DNA from: an uncultured Chloroflexales bacterium
GTDB taxonomy: Bacteria; Chloroflexota; Chloroflexia; Chloroflexales; Chloroflexaceae
Direction: 5' to 3'
DNA: 40,898 bases
Assembly: GCA_937902315.1 (NCBI GenBank)
Contig: CALGUG010000021.1
Location: forward strand, 1-40,898
This document shows positions 31,459-38,995 of the stretch, one piece after another. Numbering within the stretch: position 1 is the first letter of the stretch; the number at the start of each line of letters is the position of its first letter. The notes under the pieces are model-generated. The model saw only the letters and a list, made by a program, of their open reading frames with translations, searched no databases and was not told where the DNA came from. A program made the translations under genes and the position numbers.

Positions 31459-32397
31459 TTACGAAAAGAGCGCACTCACAGAGAGATCTTTGTGAATACG
31501 CATAATGGCCTCGGCAAAGAGCGAGGCAACGCTCAAGACATGCACACGGGCATTGCTGGCACCCGGAGGGGGTGGAATGGTATCAGTTACAACGGTTTGC
31601 ACCAATACCGACTTATCGACGATGTTGATCGCATCGGCAGCGAAAATGCCGTGGGTGGCACAGGCATACACCGCAGAGGCACCGCGTTCTTTGAGCGCGC
31701 GGGCCGCTTCGGCCAAGGTTCCTCCCGTCGAGATCATATCGTCAACGATGATCGCAGTTTTGCCCTCGACCTCACCAACCATCTCGACCACTTCCGAAAC
31801 ATCGGGTTCGGGCCGCTGCTTTGCGATGATGGCAAGGCCTGCTCCGATGCGTTCACGGAAGACATTGGCGCGTCCTACACCGCCAGCATCGGGCGAAACC
31901 ACAACCGGGTTGGGCAAGTTAAGCGAACGGAAATAGTCGCTCAAGATGGGGCCAGCTTTGAGGTGGTCTACCGGAATATCGAAGAAGCCTTCGATAGCGG
32001 GAGCGTGCAGGTCAACGGTCAGCACACGATCGGCACCAGCCGTGCGGATCAAGTTAGCAACGAGTTTGGCAGAGATCGGCTCGCGACCTGAAGTCTTCTT
32101 CTCTTGCTTGGCATAGCCGTAATACGGTATCACAGCTGTGACGCGTCGGGCTGAAGCGCGGCGCAGAGCGTCGATCATCAGCAGAAGTTCCATTAGATGC
32201 TGATTGACCGGCGAACAAGTCGACTGGATCACGAACACATCGGCGCCACGCACGTTCTCTTCCAGTTTGATGCGCGTTTCACCGTTTTTGAAGGTTCCGA
32301 TCGTCGCACGACCAAGACTCATGTTCAGCGATTCGGCGATCTCTTCGGCGAGCGCTGGGTTAGAATTTCCAGCGAAAATTTGTAATCGGCCGTCCAT
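31459..32397 (-). CDS. prs: Ribose-phosphate pyrophosphokinase
   Basis: A 312-residue class I PRPP synthetase making PRPP from ribose-5-phosphate and ATP, the entry to purine, pyrimidine, His and Trp synthesis. Motifs are TFKNGETRIKLEENVRG (about 35-51), the flexible catalytic loop YYGYAKQEKKTSGREPISAK (92-111), VDLHAPAIEGFFDIPVDHL (128-146), and the PRPP loop VDDMISTGGT (218-227). The catalytic loop reads KQEKKTSGREP where the common form is RQDRKxxxREP. The ATG at 32397 has ggggag very close ahead (short spacing); a TTG six codons upstream is possible. It follows glmU by 131 bases. Confidence 0.93.
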   Translation of the reverse strand: MDGRLQIFAGNSNPALAEEIAESLNMSLGRATIGTFKNGETRIKLEENVRGADVFVIQSTCSPVNQHLMELLLMIDALRRASARRVTAVIPYYGYAKQEKKTSGREPISAKLVANLIRTAGADRVLTVDLHAPAIEGFFDIPVDHLKAGPILSDYFRSLNLPNPVVVSPDAGGVGRANVFRERIGAGLAIIAKQRPEPDVSEVVEMVGEVEGKTAIIVDDMISTGGTLAEAARALKERGASAVYACATHGIFAADAINIVDKSVLVQTVVTDTIPPPPGASNARVHVLSVASLFAEAIMRIHKDLSVSALFS

Positions 32398-32528
32398 ATC
32401 TCCCCATATGTACAACGAATGCCCTTACTCAGCTTAATGCTCTTCTGAGTAGCAGACAGCTCGCACGTTTGATAGCTCGTTCATCACGAGGCGGTTACTC
32501 ACTAGTCTTACTTTAAAGTATACCCGAA

Positions 32529-33557
32529 TCAGTCGCGACTGTGAGCATGTTTATAGCTAAACGGGGCGATTTCCGATCCAGCAGGAAGCTCTTGATCCTC
32601 TAGTACGGCAAAACGCACCTTGCTAGCGGCCCCCAGCTTGGTATTAATAAGTTGAACATGTGGACCAACAACGCAGCCGCTAGCCACATAGCTGTTGCCT
32701 TGCAACACACAGCCCGGCAGAATCGTGGCATCTGGCTCGACCGTCACACCGATGTCGATATAGGTCGCCGCAGGGTCTACAATGGTTACGCCTGATTCCA
32801 TCAACTGGTTCAGAATACGTTCGCGCAACACCGCCTCGGCCTGAGCCAACTGCAAACGCGAATTGACGCCCCAAGCTTCACGCTCATCGCTGGTAGAGAC
32901 AGCAACAGCCGCGCCCGGACCGAAGTCGCTGACCGCCAGAGCAACCATGTCGGTGAGGTAGTATTCGCCTTTGCTTGCGCTAGGGGTCAAAGCATCGATC
33001 CGTTCCCACAGCCATTCGGCTTCGAAGCACATAAAACCGCTGTTGACCTCGGTGATACGTCGCTGCTCGTCGTTAGCGTCGCGCTCTTCGACCAGGCCAA
33101 CGACCGCGCCGTCGGCATCGCGCAGCACACGCCCATAGCCGGTGGGTGGGTTGGCTTCAAAACTAAGCAGACCAACACGCGCGCCGCTGCTGCGCACCGC
33201 ATCGACCAGTTTCGCCGCTGTCTCGGCCCGAATCAATGGACTATCACCATAGAGTACCAAGACATGGCTGCTCTGACCGCGCAGTATCTCACGAGCTTGA
33301 GCGACCGCATGGCCTGTGCCTAAGGCTTGTTCCTGAACAACATAGCTGTAACGAGAACCTAATGTTTCGGCGATGATATCTTTGATGCCGGGCGAGACCA
33401 CAACTACTTGTTTATGGGCCTGCAGCGCATCAGCGACATCGAGCACCAATTGCAACGCGGGGCGTCCACAAAGGGGATGAAGGACTTTGGGCAGACGTGA
33501 GCGCATCCGTGTGCCAGCACCGCCAGCAAGCACCACGATGCTAAGTGAGTATTCCAT
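32529..33557 (-). CDS. glmU: Short GlmU-like UDP-GlcNAc pyrophosphorylase
   Basis: A 342-residue protein matching the uridyltransferase half of GlmU. Motifs: LAGGAGTRMRSRLPK (10-24), QEQALGTGHA (75-84), YGDSPL (103-108), GYGRVLR (140-146), GEYYLTD (197-203) and AWGVNSR (228-234). From about residue 262 the left-handed beta-helix begins (YIDIGVTVEPDATILPGCVLQG) but it stops after only a few turns. A full GlmU has about 450 residues and its acetyltransferase site lies in the missing part, so the protein can probably make UDP-GlcNAc but not acetylate glucosamine-1-phosphate. ATG at 33557; a TTG at 33581 is possible. No clear ribosome site. Confidence 0.85.
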   Translation of the reverse strand: MEYSLSIVVLAGGAGTRMRSRLPKVLHPLCGRPALQLVLDVADALQAHKQVVVVSPGIKDIIAETLGSRYSYVVQEQALGTGHAVAQAREILRGQSSHVLVLYGDSPLIRAETAAKLVDAVRSSGARVGLLSFEANPPTGYGRVLRDADGAVVGLVEERDANDEQRRITEVNSGFMCFEAEWLWERIDALTPSASKGEYYLTDMVALAVSDFGPGAAVAVSTSDEREAWGVNSRLQLAQAEAVLRERILNQLMESGVTIVDPAATYIDIGVTVEPDATILPGCVLQGNSYVASGCVVGPHVQLINTKLGAASKVRFAVLEDQELPAGSEIAPFSYKHAHSRD

Positions 33558-33710
33558 AAAAATCAAAACACAGCGAAGCAATGCTCCACTGTGACACTAG
33601 AAGCCGATATGTCTAGGACATATATGGCGATTATTTAGACTTCGTGCGGCTGACCGCATTGTTACTCTACGCTCGAGACGTCTCGTCAACGATCGTTCGA
33701 TCAAGAGAAT

Positions 33711-33784
33711 TGGCTGCCGGACCAGGATTCGAACCTGGACAGACGGATCCAAAGTCCGTAGTGCTACCATTACACAATCCGGCA
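33711..33784 (-). tRNA. tRNA-Gln (anticodon TTG)
   Basis: A 74-base tRNA on the minus strand with CCA encoded. Acceptor arms TGCCGGA and TCCGGCA pair in full, the D-arm is GTG/CAC with loop TAATGGTAG, the anticodon arm ACGGA-CTTTGGA-TCCGT has TTG as anticodon reading CAA, and the T-arm is CCAGG-TTCGAAT-CCTGG. A perfect -10 TATAAT lies 22 bases upstream. Confidence 0.97.
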
Positions 33785-33805
33785 TCGCCATTTCCGAACG
33801 ACGTT

Positions 33806-33811
33806 ATTATA
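33806..33811 (-). promoter_or_regulatory. -10 box of the tRNA-Gln promoter
   Basis: TATAAT on the minus strand, 22 bases upstream of the tRNA 5' end. No clear -35 stands at 16-18 bases, but the region is very AT-rich. Confidence 0.5.
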
Positions 33812-34518
33812 CCACAACTTTAAAACTTTGCTACAGAAATCTGGCCCAATTTCAGAGCGATTTTGAGGCAGTTTCCAAAATTGCTCTATTCTCGACACAT
33901 CTCCGTTTAAGACTAGTCCTTTAAAGCGACCAAAAAAGGTATTTCTGCTGACAAGCGGAGTTCACTACCAGATAAATTAGCTTTTTAGCCAAAAACGTGA
34001 AGATATTCACAATCTAGTCAACGATCCGTTATTGCGCATTCTGTAGCTACATGGCGAATAAGCACCCAATATGTATACGTTCAAAGAGGTAAGGGTCTTT
34101 ACAAAGTAATCTAAAAAGGGTATAAGAATTTTGTCAAACGTTTCCAAATTCTGTGTATAATAAGACAGCATTCCCATAGAAACAATTTAAGAATCTTATT
34201 ATTATACTTTTGTCGATCGATTCACTCAAAAATAGAGAGCTTTTGAGAACTAAAGGTCCTTCCACCTCAAATAGCTGATACAGAACAAGTATCCAGTGGA
34301 ATTGGTCTTATCTCATAATTAAGAAACCTAAAGAGCCTTAGATTGGCAACTCTACTTTTAGAGTGCATCATCGCACCACCTTTTCCACCTTCGTCCGTCG
34401 TTCGTCGGTATCACTGTAGTGTTTGGCGCAACACAAGCATAATAATCTTGTATAAGCCAAAGTAATAAGCCTTTTATCACAGTGCTATCGCTGGAAATAG
34501 GAAATACATAAGCTATAG
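33812..34518. other. AT-rich non-coding gap
   Basis: About 700 bases, visibly poorer in GC than the surroundings. It holds a candidate promoter at 34131-34161, a hairpin AGAGCGATTTT (33854-33864)/AAAATTGCTCT (33877-33887) with one mismatch, and a short GTGAA/TTCAC hairpin near 33997. No gene with a ribosome site is seen. It lies between the minus-strand tRNA and the plus-strand amidohydrolase cluster. Confidence 0.5.
34131..34161 (+). promoter_or_regulatory. Candidate distal promoter of the amidohydrolase cluster
   Basis: TTGTCA at 34131-34136 (five of six) and a perfect TATAAT at 34156-34161, separated by 19 bases, slightly long. It would give a leader of over 400 bases or drive an unannotated RNA. 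Confidence 0.4.
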
Positions 34519-34547
34519 TTTACAAAATTAATCATATTTGTTATATT
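34519..34547 (+). promoter_or_regulatory. Promoter of the amidohydrolase-ABC-lyase cluster
   Basis: TTTACA at 34519-34524 and TATATT at 34542-34547, each five of six, with the ideal 17-base spacer. It lies 55 bases upstream of the ATG with a short leader carrying the taggagga ribosome site. Confidence 0.65.
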
Positions 34548-34602
34548 GCGCAACATATTTTTCCTCAAACCCCGTGATAGCCTTTCGTTAGGAGGAAACA
34601 GA

Positions 34603-35562
34603 ATGTACCAGGGCATCGAAGTCATCGACTTCCATCTTCACTTCCCAACCAGCAAACCATGGTTCCCAGAAGATCCAACAGCGCGCAAGAGCCGCCGATC
34701 GCGCACTCCTGCCGCCGAAGCTGCACTGAAGGCTTACAGCGATAAGCTGCGCCAAGAGTGGCGCCAAACTTGGGACTTCCCAGATCCCGAGCGAGAGCCA
34801 CGCACCGACGAGGAGCAGGCCGATCGCTGGGCAGCCGAAGTCGAGAAGTATGGCCTGCGCGCAGCTGTGTTTGTAACCGGTGGTGGCAACGACAATTTGG
34901 CTAAGATCGTTTCGCGCCACCCCGACAAGTTCATCGGCATGGCCCACCACCACCTCTTCGCTCCCAACGCTGCCGAAGAGCTCGAGCGCTCGGTCAAAGA
35001 GCTTGGTCTGCGCGCTTATAAGCTGATCGCGCCCACCATCGAGCGCCCGATCAGCGATCCCGAAGCTTACCCGGTATGGGAGAAGGTTGCCGAACTGGGT
35101 ATTCCGGTATTGATCCACTATGGCCCGCTGGGCGGTGGCGGTGGTTTGGCTTGGAGCATCAACATGGATCCGCTCGCAAGCCTGCACGATGTGGCTCGCG
35201 ACTTCCCCGAGATCCCGTTCGTGATCCCGCACTTCGGCTGTGGCTATGTGCGTGAGGTACTGCATCTGGCTTGGTCGTGTGGCAACGTCCACATCGATAC
35301 CTCGGGTTCGAACCAGTGGGTACGCTGGATGCCAGATGAAGATCTGACCGTGAAGAAGCTCTTCCGCAAGTATGTCGAGACCATGGGCGCAGAGCGCATT
35401 ATCTTTGGTACAGACTCGAGCTGGTTCCCGCGCGGCTTTGCAGTTCGCTACCTCCAAGACCAGATCCGCGACTGTCGCGAACTCGGCTTGAGCGACTCGC
35501 AGATCCATGCGATCTTCTCGGGCAACGCGGCTCGCTTGCTCCGTCTCGACGAGAAGAAGTAG
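34603..35562 (+). CDS. Amidohydrolase-family protein (amidohydrolase-2 type)
   Basis: A 319-residue TIM-barrel metallohydrolase or decarboxylase. Metal-site residues expected for the family are present: H11-x-H13 (IDFHLHF), H172 (VLIHYG), H210 (VIPHFGCGY) and D271 (IFGTDSSW). The middle HHH at 115-117 and the Arg-rich N-terminal region (residues 24-56) are family-variable. Relatives include ACMSD-type decarboxylases, lactone hydrolases and amidohydrolases, so the reaction is open. ATG at 34603 with taggagga at 34589-34596; the open frame from 34546 has no such site. It precedes an ABC importer and a lyase, which points to catabolism of an imported compound. Confidence 0.82.
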   Translation: MYQGIEVIDFHLHFPTSKPWFPEDPTARKSRRSRTPAAEAALKAYSDKLRQEWRQTWDFPDPEREPRTDEEQADRWAAEVEKYGLRAAVFVTGGGNDNLAKIVSRHPDKFIGMAHHHLFAPNAAEELERSVKELGLRAYKLIAPTIERPISDPEAYPVWEKVAELGIPVLIHYGPLGGGGGLAWSINMDPLASLHDVARDFPEIPFVIPHFGCGYVREVLHLAWSCGNVHIDTSGSNQWVRWMPDEDLTVKKLFRKYVETMGAERIIFGTDSSWFPRGFAVRYLQDQIRDCRELGLSDSQIHAIFSGNAARLLRLDEKK

Positions 35563-35583
35563 AACATTAATCTAAACAGCTAG

Positions 35584-35616
35584 GATCTGGTGCGATCTAA
35601 ACGGTCGCACCAGATC
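35584..35616 (+). terminator. Stem-loop after the amidohydrolase
   Basis: GATCTGGTGCGA (35584-35595) pairs with TCGCACCAGATC (35605-35616), 12 bp. There is no T-run, so partial termination or end protection is likely. Confidence 0.6.
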
Positions 35617-35680
35617 AAATGACAGAACTATCTCCCCGACTAGGTTTTGTCGTTTTAATAAGCATCGAAAGGATTTAAGC

Positions 35681-37102
35681 ATGTTCGGAATGCGGAAATG
35701 GCTCCGTTCCCTGAGCCTCTTGGTAGTCGTCAGCTACTTCCTAGCTGCTTGTGGCGGTGGAAGCACCCCACAATCCAGCGACAGCAGCTCAAACGCCGCA
35801 CCAACGGCTGCTCCTGCCGAGCAACAGGCTGCTGAACCAACCACTGCGTCAGAATCCACAGATTCCAATACCTCTGGAGAGGCTGCTAGCAGCGACGACG
35901 AAGTGGTTACGATCGAGTACTGGCAGTACAACTTCGCCAGCCGTATCGCAGCGATCGACGAACTGATCAAGCAGTTCGAGGCCGAGAACCCCAACATCAA
36001 GGTCATCCACAACTCGGATATCCCCTATGAGCAGTTCCGAGACAAGATCGCTGCTTCGGTTCCAGCTAACGCTGGTCCTGACGTAGTAGCACTCTTCTAC
36101 GGCTGGATTCCGGCTTGGGTCGATGCTGGCTATCTCGTTCCTCTGCCCGAAGACTCCTTCTCGGAGGCTCGCCTCAAGAGCGAATTCACCTCGCTGATTG
36201 AGGGTAGCAAGTTCGAGGGCAAGTACTGGGCTGTTCCGACCGCTGTGCGCACCATTGCACTGCTCTGGAACAAGGATCTGTTCGCTGAGGCTGGTCTTGA
36301 CCCCGAGCAGCCCCCCAAGACCCTCGACGAGTTCTATGAATACGCTGTTAAGCTGACCAAGCGCGATGGCGACAACATTGTTGTTCAGGGCTTCGCTCCG
36401 GAAATGGCCGGTCAGGCTCACCACTGGTTCCGCGAAGTTCTGGTTCGCCAGTTCGGTGGCCAGCCCTTCAGCGAAGATGGCCGAACCATCACTTGGAACA
36501 GCCCCGAGGGCTGCAAAGCCTTCACTTGGCTGACCAGCCTCGAGACCGAGGCTAAGACTGGTAGCAACGACCTCTTCGACGGCGCTACCCAGGCCTTCTT
36601 AAAGGGCCAGCTGGCAATGCACATCGATGGCTCGTTCCGCTTGGGCACCATCGCTTCCGATGCTCCCGATCTGAACTTCGGTGTGGCTGAGCTGCCCGTC
36701 AGCGACAACGGCGTGAAGTCGACCTTCGGCTCCTACTGGGCTAACGGTATCACCAAGCGCGCTGCTTCGGATCCGAAGCGCTACGAGGCTTCCGTTAAGT
36801 TCCTCGAGTTCATCACCTCGGCTGAAGCCGGTTCGATGTGGGTGAAGGCTGTAGGCGAGCTGCCCGCTCAGCTAGAAGCCGCCAACGACCCCGAGCTGTT
36901 GGCTGATCCGAAGCTGGGTGCCTTCGTGGCTGGTCTGGGTTACGCTCACGCGACCTTCTTCGCCGATGAGAGCAAAGAGCGCCAGATCATGCTCGACGCC
37001 TACGACGCAGTACGTCTGGCTGGCGCCGATCCCTGTGAGGCTTTGAACGAGGCGGCAGCGCTCAACCAAGAGATCTACGACGAATTCTGGTCGTCTCGCT
37101 AA
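35681..37102 (+). CDS. Sugar-type ABC transporter substrate-binding lipoprotein
   Basis: A 473-residue extracytoplasmic solute-binding protein (family 1, MalE-like). Lipobox LAAC with lipidated Cys24, an acidic Ser/Thr/Ala linker to about residue 68, then the binding fold beginning VTIEYWQYNFASR and AAIDELIKQFEAENPNIKV, and PDVVALFYGWIPAWVDAGYL. The ligand-pocket region includes KYWAVPTAVRTIALLWNKDLF and GQLAMHIDGSFRLGTIA. The ligand is unknown and need not be a sugar. ATG at 35681 with aaagga upstream. A stable 14-bp hairpin follows, so the lipoprotein mRNA may outnumber the permease mRNA. Confidence 0.9.
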   Translation: MFGMRKWLRSLSLLVVVSYFLAACGGGSTPQSSDSSSNAAPTAAPAEQQAAEPTTASESTDSNTSGEAASSDDEVVTIEYWQYNFASRIAAIDELIKQFEAENPNIKVIHNSDIPYEQFRDKIAASVPANAGPDVVALFYGWIPAWVDAGYLVPLPEDSFSEARLKSEFTSLIEGSKFEGKYWAVPTAVRTIALLWNKDLFAEAGLDPEQPPKTLDEFYEYAVKLTKRDGDNIVVQGFAPEMAGQAHHWFREVLVRQFGGQPFSEDGRTITWNSPEGCKAFTWLTSLETEAKTGSNDLFDGATQAFLKGQLAMHIDGSFRLGTIASDAPDLNFGVAELPVSDNGVKSTFGSYWANGITKRAASDPKRYEASVKFLEFITSAEAGSMWVKAVGELPAQLEAANDPELLADPKLGAFVAGLGYAHATFFADESKERQIMLDAYDAVRLAGADPCEALNEAAALNQEIYDEFWSSR

Positions 37103-37107
37103 ATAGT

Positions 37108-37146
37108 CAAGGATGGGTAGCCCCACGTAGGAGCTACCCATCCTTG
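37108..37146 (+). terminator. Stem-loop between binding protein and permease
   Basis: CAAGGATGGGTAGC (37108-37121) pairs with GCTACCCATCCTTG (37133-37146), 14 bp, directly after the stop at 37102. There is no T-run beyond TATT. Confidence 0.7.
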
Positions 37147-37196
37147 TATTCCATGGACCCGTTTTTTAGGCATTATCAAAAGGTAGGAGCTAGCAG

Positions 37197-38105
37197 ATGC
37201 ACCGTCTCAAGCTCAGGCATCGCCAATATCTCGTCGCGTACCTGTTCTTAGCCATCCCGATGATCTTCTTTATCGGGTTGCGCCTCGGCCCCATGTTGTT
37301 CGCATTCAACATGAGTCTGCGCGACTGGAACCCGCTCGCATCGGAACAACCCTTTGTGGGCTTTAAGAACTTTCAACAGATCTTCACCGAACTGAGCAAG
37401 CCTCAATCGGTTACATTCAAGGCCTTCCGAAACACCTTTCTCTATATGCTACTAGGTGTGCCAACCCAGCTCAGCTTAGGGTTGGGTATCGCGCTCCTGC
37501 TCAACAGCATCGATCGCTTCGCAGGCTTCTTCCGCTCGGTCTACTTCATTCCGTTCGTTACATCAACGATCGCGATCTCTTGGGTCTGGCGCTGGCTTTA
37601 TCAGCCACAAACCGGTCTGTTCAACATTTTGCTTAGCACCTTCGGTCTCCCGACTCAAACCTTTTTGAAAAATCCCAACCAAGCGCTCGCATCGATTACA
37701 GCTACCACTGTTTGGCAAGGGCTTGGCTTTACGATCATTATTTTTCTAGCTGGTTTAAAGCAAATTCCCAAGTCCTTTTATGAAGCGGCTAAGATAGACG
37801 GCGCCAATGCTAACGCAATCTTCTGGAAGATCACCTTACCCTTGCTCAATACCACAATCGTCTACTTGGTGGTGTTGCAGAGTATTAACTTCCTGCGCCT
37901 GTTCGACCAAGTGTTGAGCATGACAGAGCAAGGAAGTGGTGGACCGCTCAATAGCACAACAACGGTCGTCTTGCGCGTGTATCGCGAAGCGTTCGGCAGC
38001 CTTAATATGGGCTATGCATCTGCGCTTACAGTCGTTCTCTTTTTGATTATTTTGCTGATAACCATTATTCAAATGCGCGTGATCAGCCGCAACTTTGATT
38101 ACTAG
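37197..38105 (+). CDS. Sugar-type ABC transporter permease, MalF/UgpA-like
   Basis: A 302-residue permease with about six membrane helices, the first at about residues 12-35 (YLFLAIPMIFFIGLRLGP). The coupling EAA loop is YEAAKIDGANANAIFWKITLP at about 200-220. One of a pair with the next gene to form the membrane channel. ATG at 37197 with ggagc upstream. No ATPase gene is found in this cluster, as often seen when a shared MsmK/UgpC-type ATPase is encoded elsewhere. Confidence 0.92.
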   Translation: MHRLKLRHRQYLVAYLFLAIPMIFFIGLRLGPMLFAFNMSLRDWNPLASEQPFVGFKNFQQIFTELSKPQSVTFKAFRNTFLYMLLGVPTQLSLGLGIALLLNSIDRFAGFFRSVYFIPFVTSTIAISWVWRWLYQPQTGLFNILLSTFGLPTQTFLKNPNQALASITATTVWQGLGFTIIIFLAGLKQIPKSFYEAAKIDGANANAIFWKITLPLLNTTIVYLVVLQSINFLRLFDQVLSMTEQGSGGPLNSTTTVVLRVYREAFGSLNMGYASALTVVLFLIILLITIIQMRVISRNFDY

Positions 38106-38115
38106 GATTAAGTAT

Positions 38116-38991
38116 ATGGCTGCTATTGGTAAAGATCTCAGCTCTAAAACGCGCGACAACGTGCAGTTAGAAAGCGTTTTGCGACGGCGCTTGCGCATCG
38201 TAGCGTATATTCTGCTTTCGATCGGCGCGATCACTATGATTGTTCCCTTCTTGTGGATGTTGAGCACCTCGTTTAAGACGATGCCCGAGATCACACGGGG
38301 AACCTTCCTACCACACGAGCCTACACTTGACAACTATCGCCAAGTTTTAACAACAACAACACTGCCGCTTTGGTATTGGAACACAATCGTGGTTGCTGTG
38401 ATCAGCACCGCCAGTGTGGTCTTTTTCGACACCTTAGCTGGCTATGTGTTCGCTAAGTTCGATTTTCCGCTCAAGATGGTCTTCTTCCTTATCATCTTGA
38501 GCACCCTGATGATTCCGACCGAAATGCTTTTGATCCCCTGGTATATCCTCTCGGTACAATTCAACTGGGTAGACACCTATTGGGGCATCGCATTTCCCGG
38601 TATGATCACGGCGGCGGGCGTCTTCCTTATGCGCCAATTCTTCCATAGTGTGCCGAACGAACTGCTCGATGCAGCTCGTATCGATGGAATGCCCGAGTTC
38701 CAGATCTTTACCCGAGTAGGTGTGCCGCTCGTTATGCCCGCTATGGCATCGCTGTTCATCTTCAACTTCTTGGGCAACTGGAACGCCTTCCAGTGGCCGC
38801 TGATCGTCACCTCGAAGAAAGAGATGATGACCTTGCCAGTAGGCATTTCGTTCTTCGCTTCTGAAGCGAGCACCCAATGGAATCTGATTATGACAGGTGC
38901 AAGCCTTTCGGTGGTTCCTCTGCTGATCGTAGTGATCATCTTCCAGCGCCAGATCATCGATGGTATTGCACTCACAGGTTTGAAAGGCTAG
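38116..38991 (+). CDS. Sugar-type ABC transporter permease, MalG/UgpE-like
   Basis: A 291-residue permease. The N-terminal membrane segment is IVAYILLSIGAITMIVPFLWML with the MalG-like LWMLSTSFKTMPEI; the coupling loop is LLDAARIDGMPEFQIFTRVGVP near 205-225. Forms the second half of the channel. The TTG at 38095 would overlap the upstream gene, but ATG at 38116 starts ten bases after its stop and is preferred. The lyase follows after four bases. Confidence 0.92.
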   Translation: MAAIGKDLSSKTRDNVQLESVLRRRLRIVAYILLSIGAITMIVPFLWMLSTSFKTMPEITRGTFLPHEPTLDNYRQVLTTTTLPLWYWNTIVVAVISTASVVFFDTLAGYVFAKFDFPLKMVFFLIILSTLMIPTEMLLIPWYILSVQFNWVDTYWGIAFPGMITAAGVFLMRQFFHSVPNELLDAARIDGMPEFQIFTRVGVPLVMPAMASLFIFNFLGNWNAFQWPLIVTSKKEMMTLPVGISFFASEASTQWNLIMTGASLSVVPLLIVVIIFQRQIIDGIALTGLKG

Positions 38992-38995
38992 TCTT

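Noticed and set aside
33597..33791. 64-codon minus-strand frame
   Set aside because: It lies over the tRNA-Gln gene, which explains the sequence completely.
34588..35508. 306-codon minus-strand frame opposite the amidohydrolase
   Set aside because: The plus-strand amidohydrolase has metal-site residues, promoter and ribosome site; the opposite frame has none.
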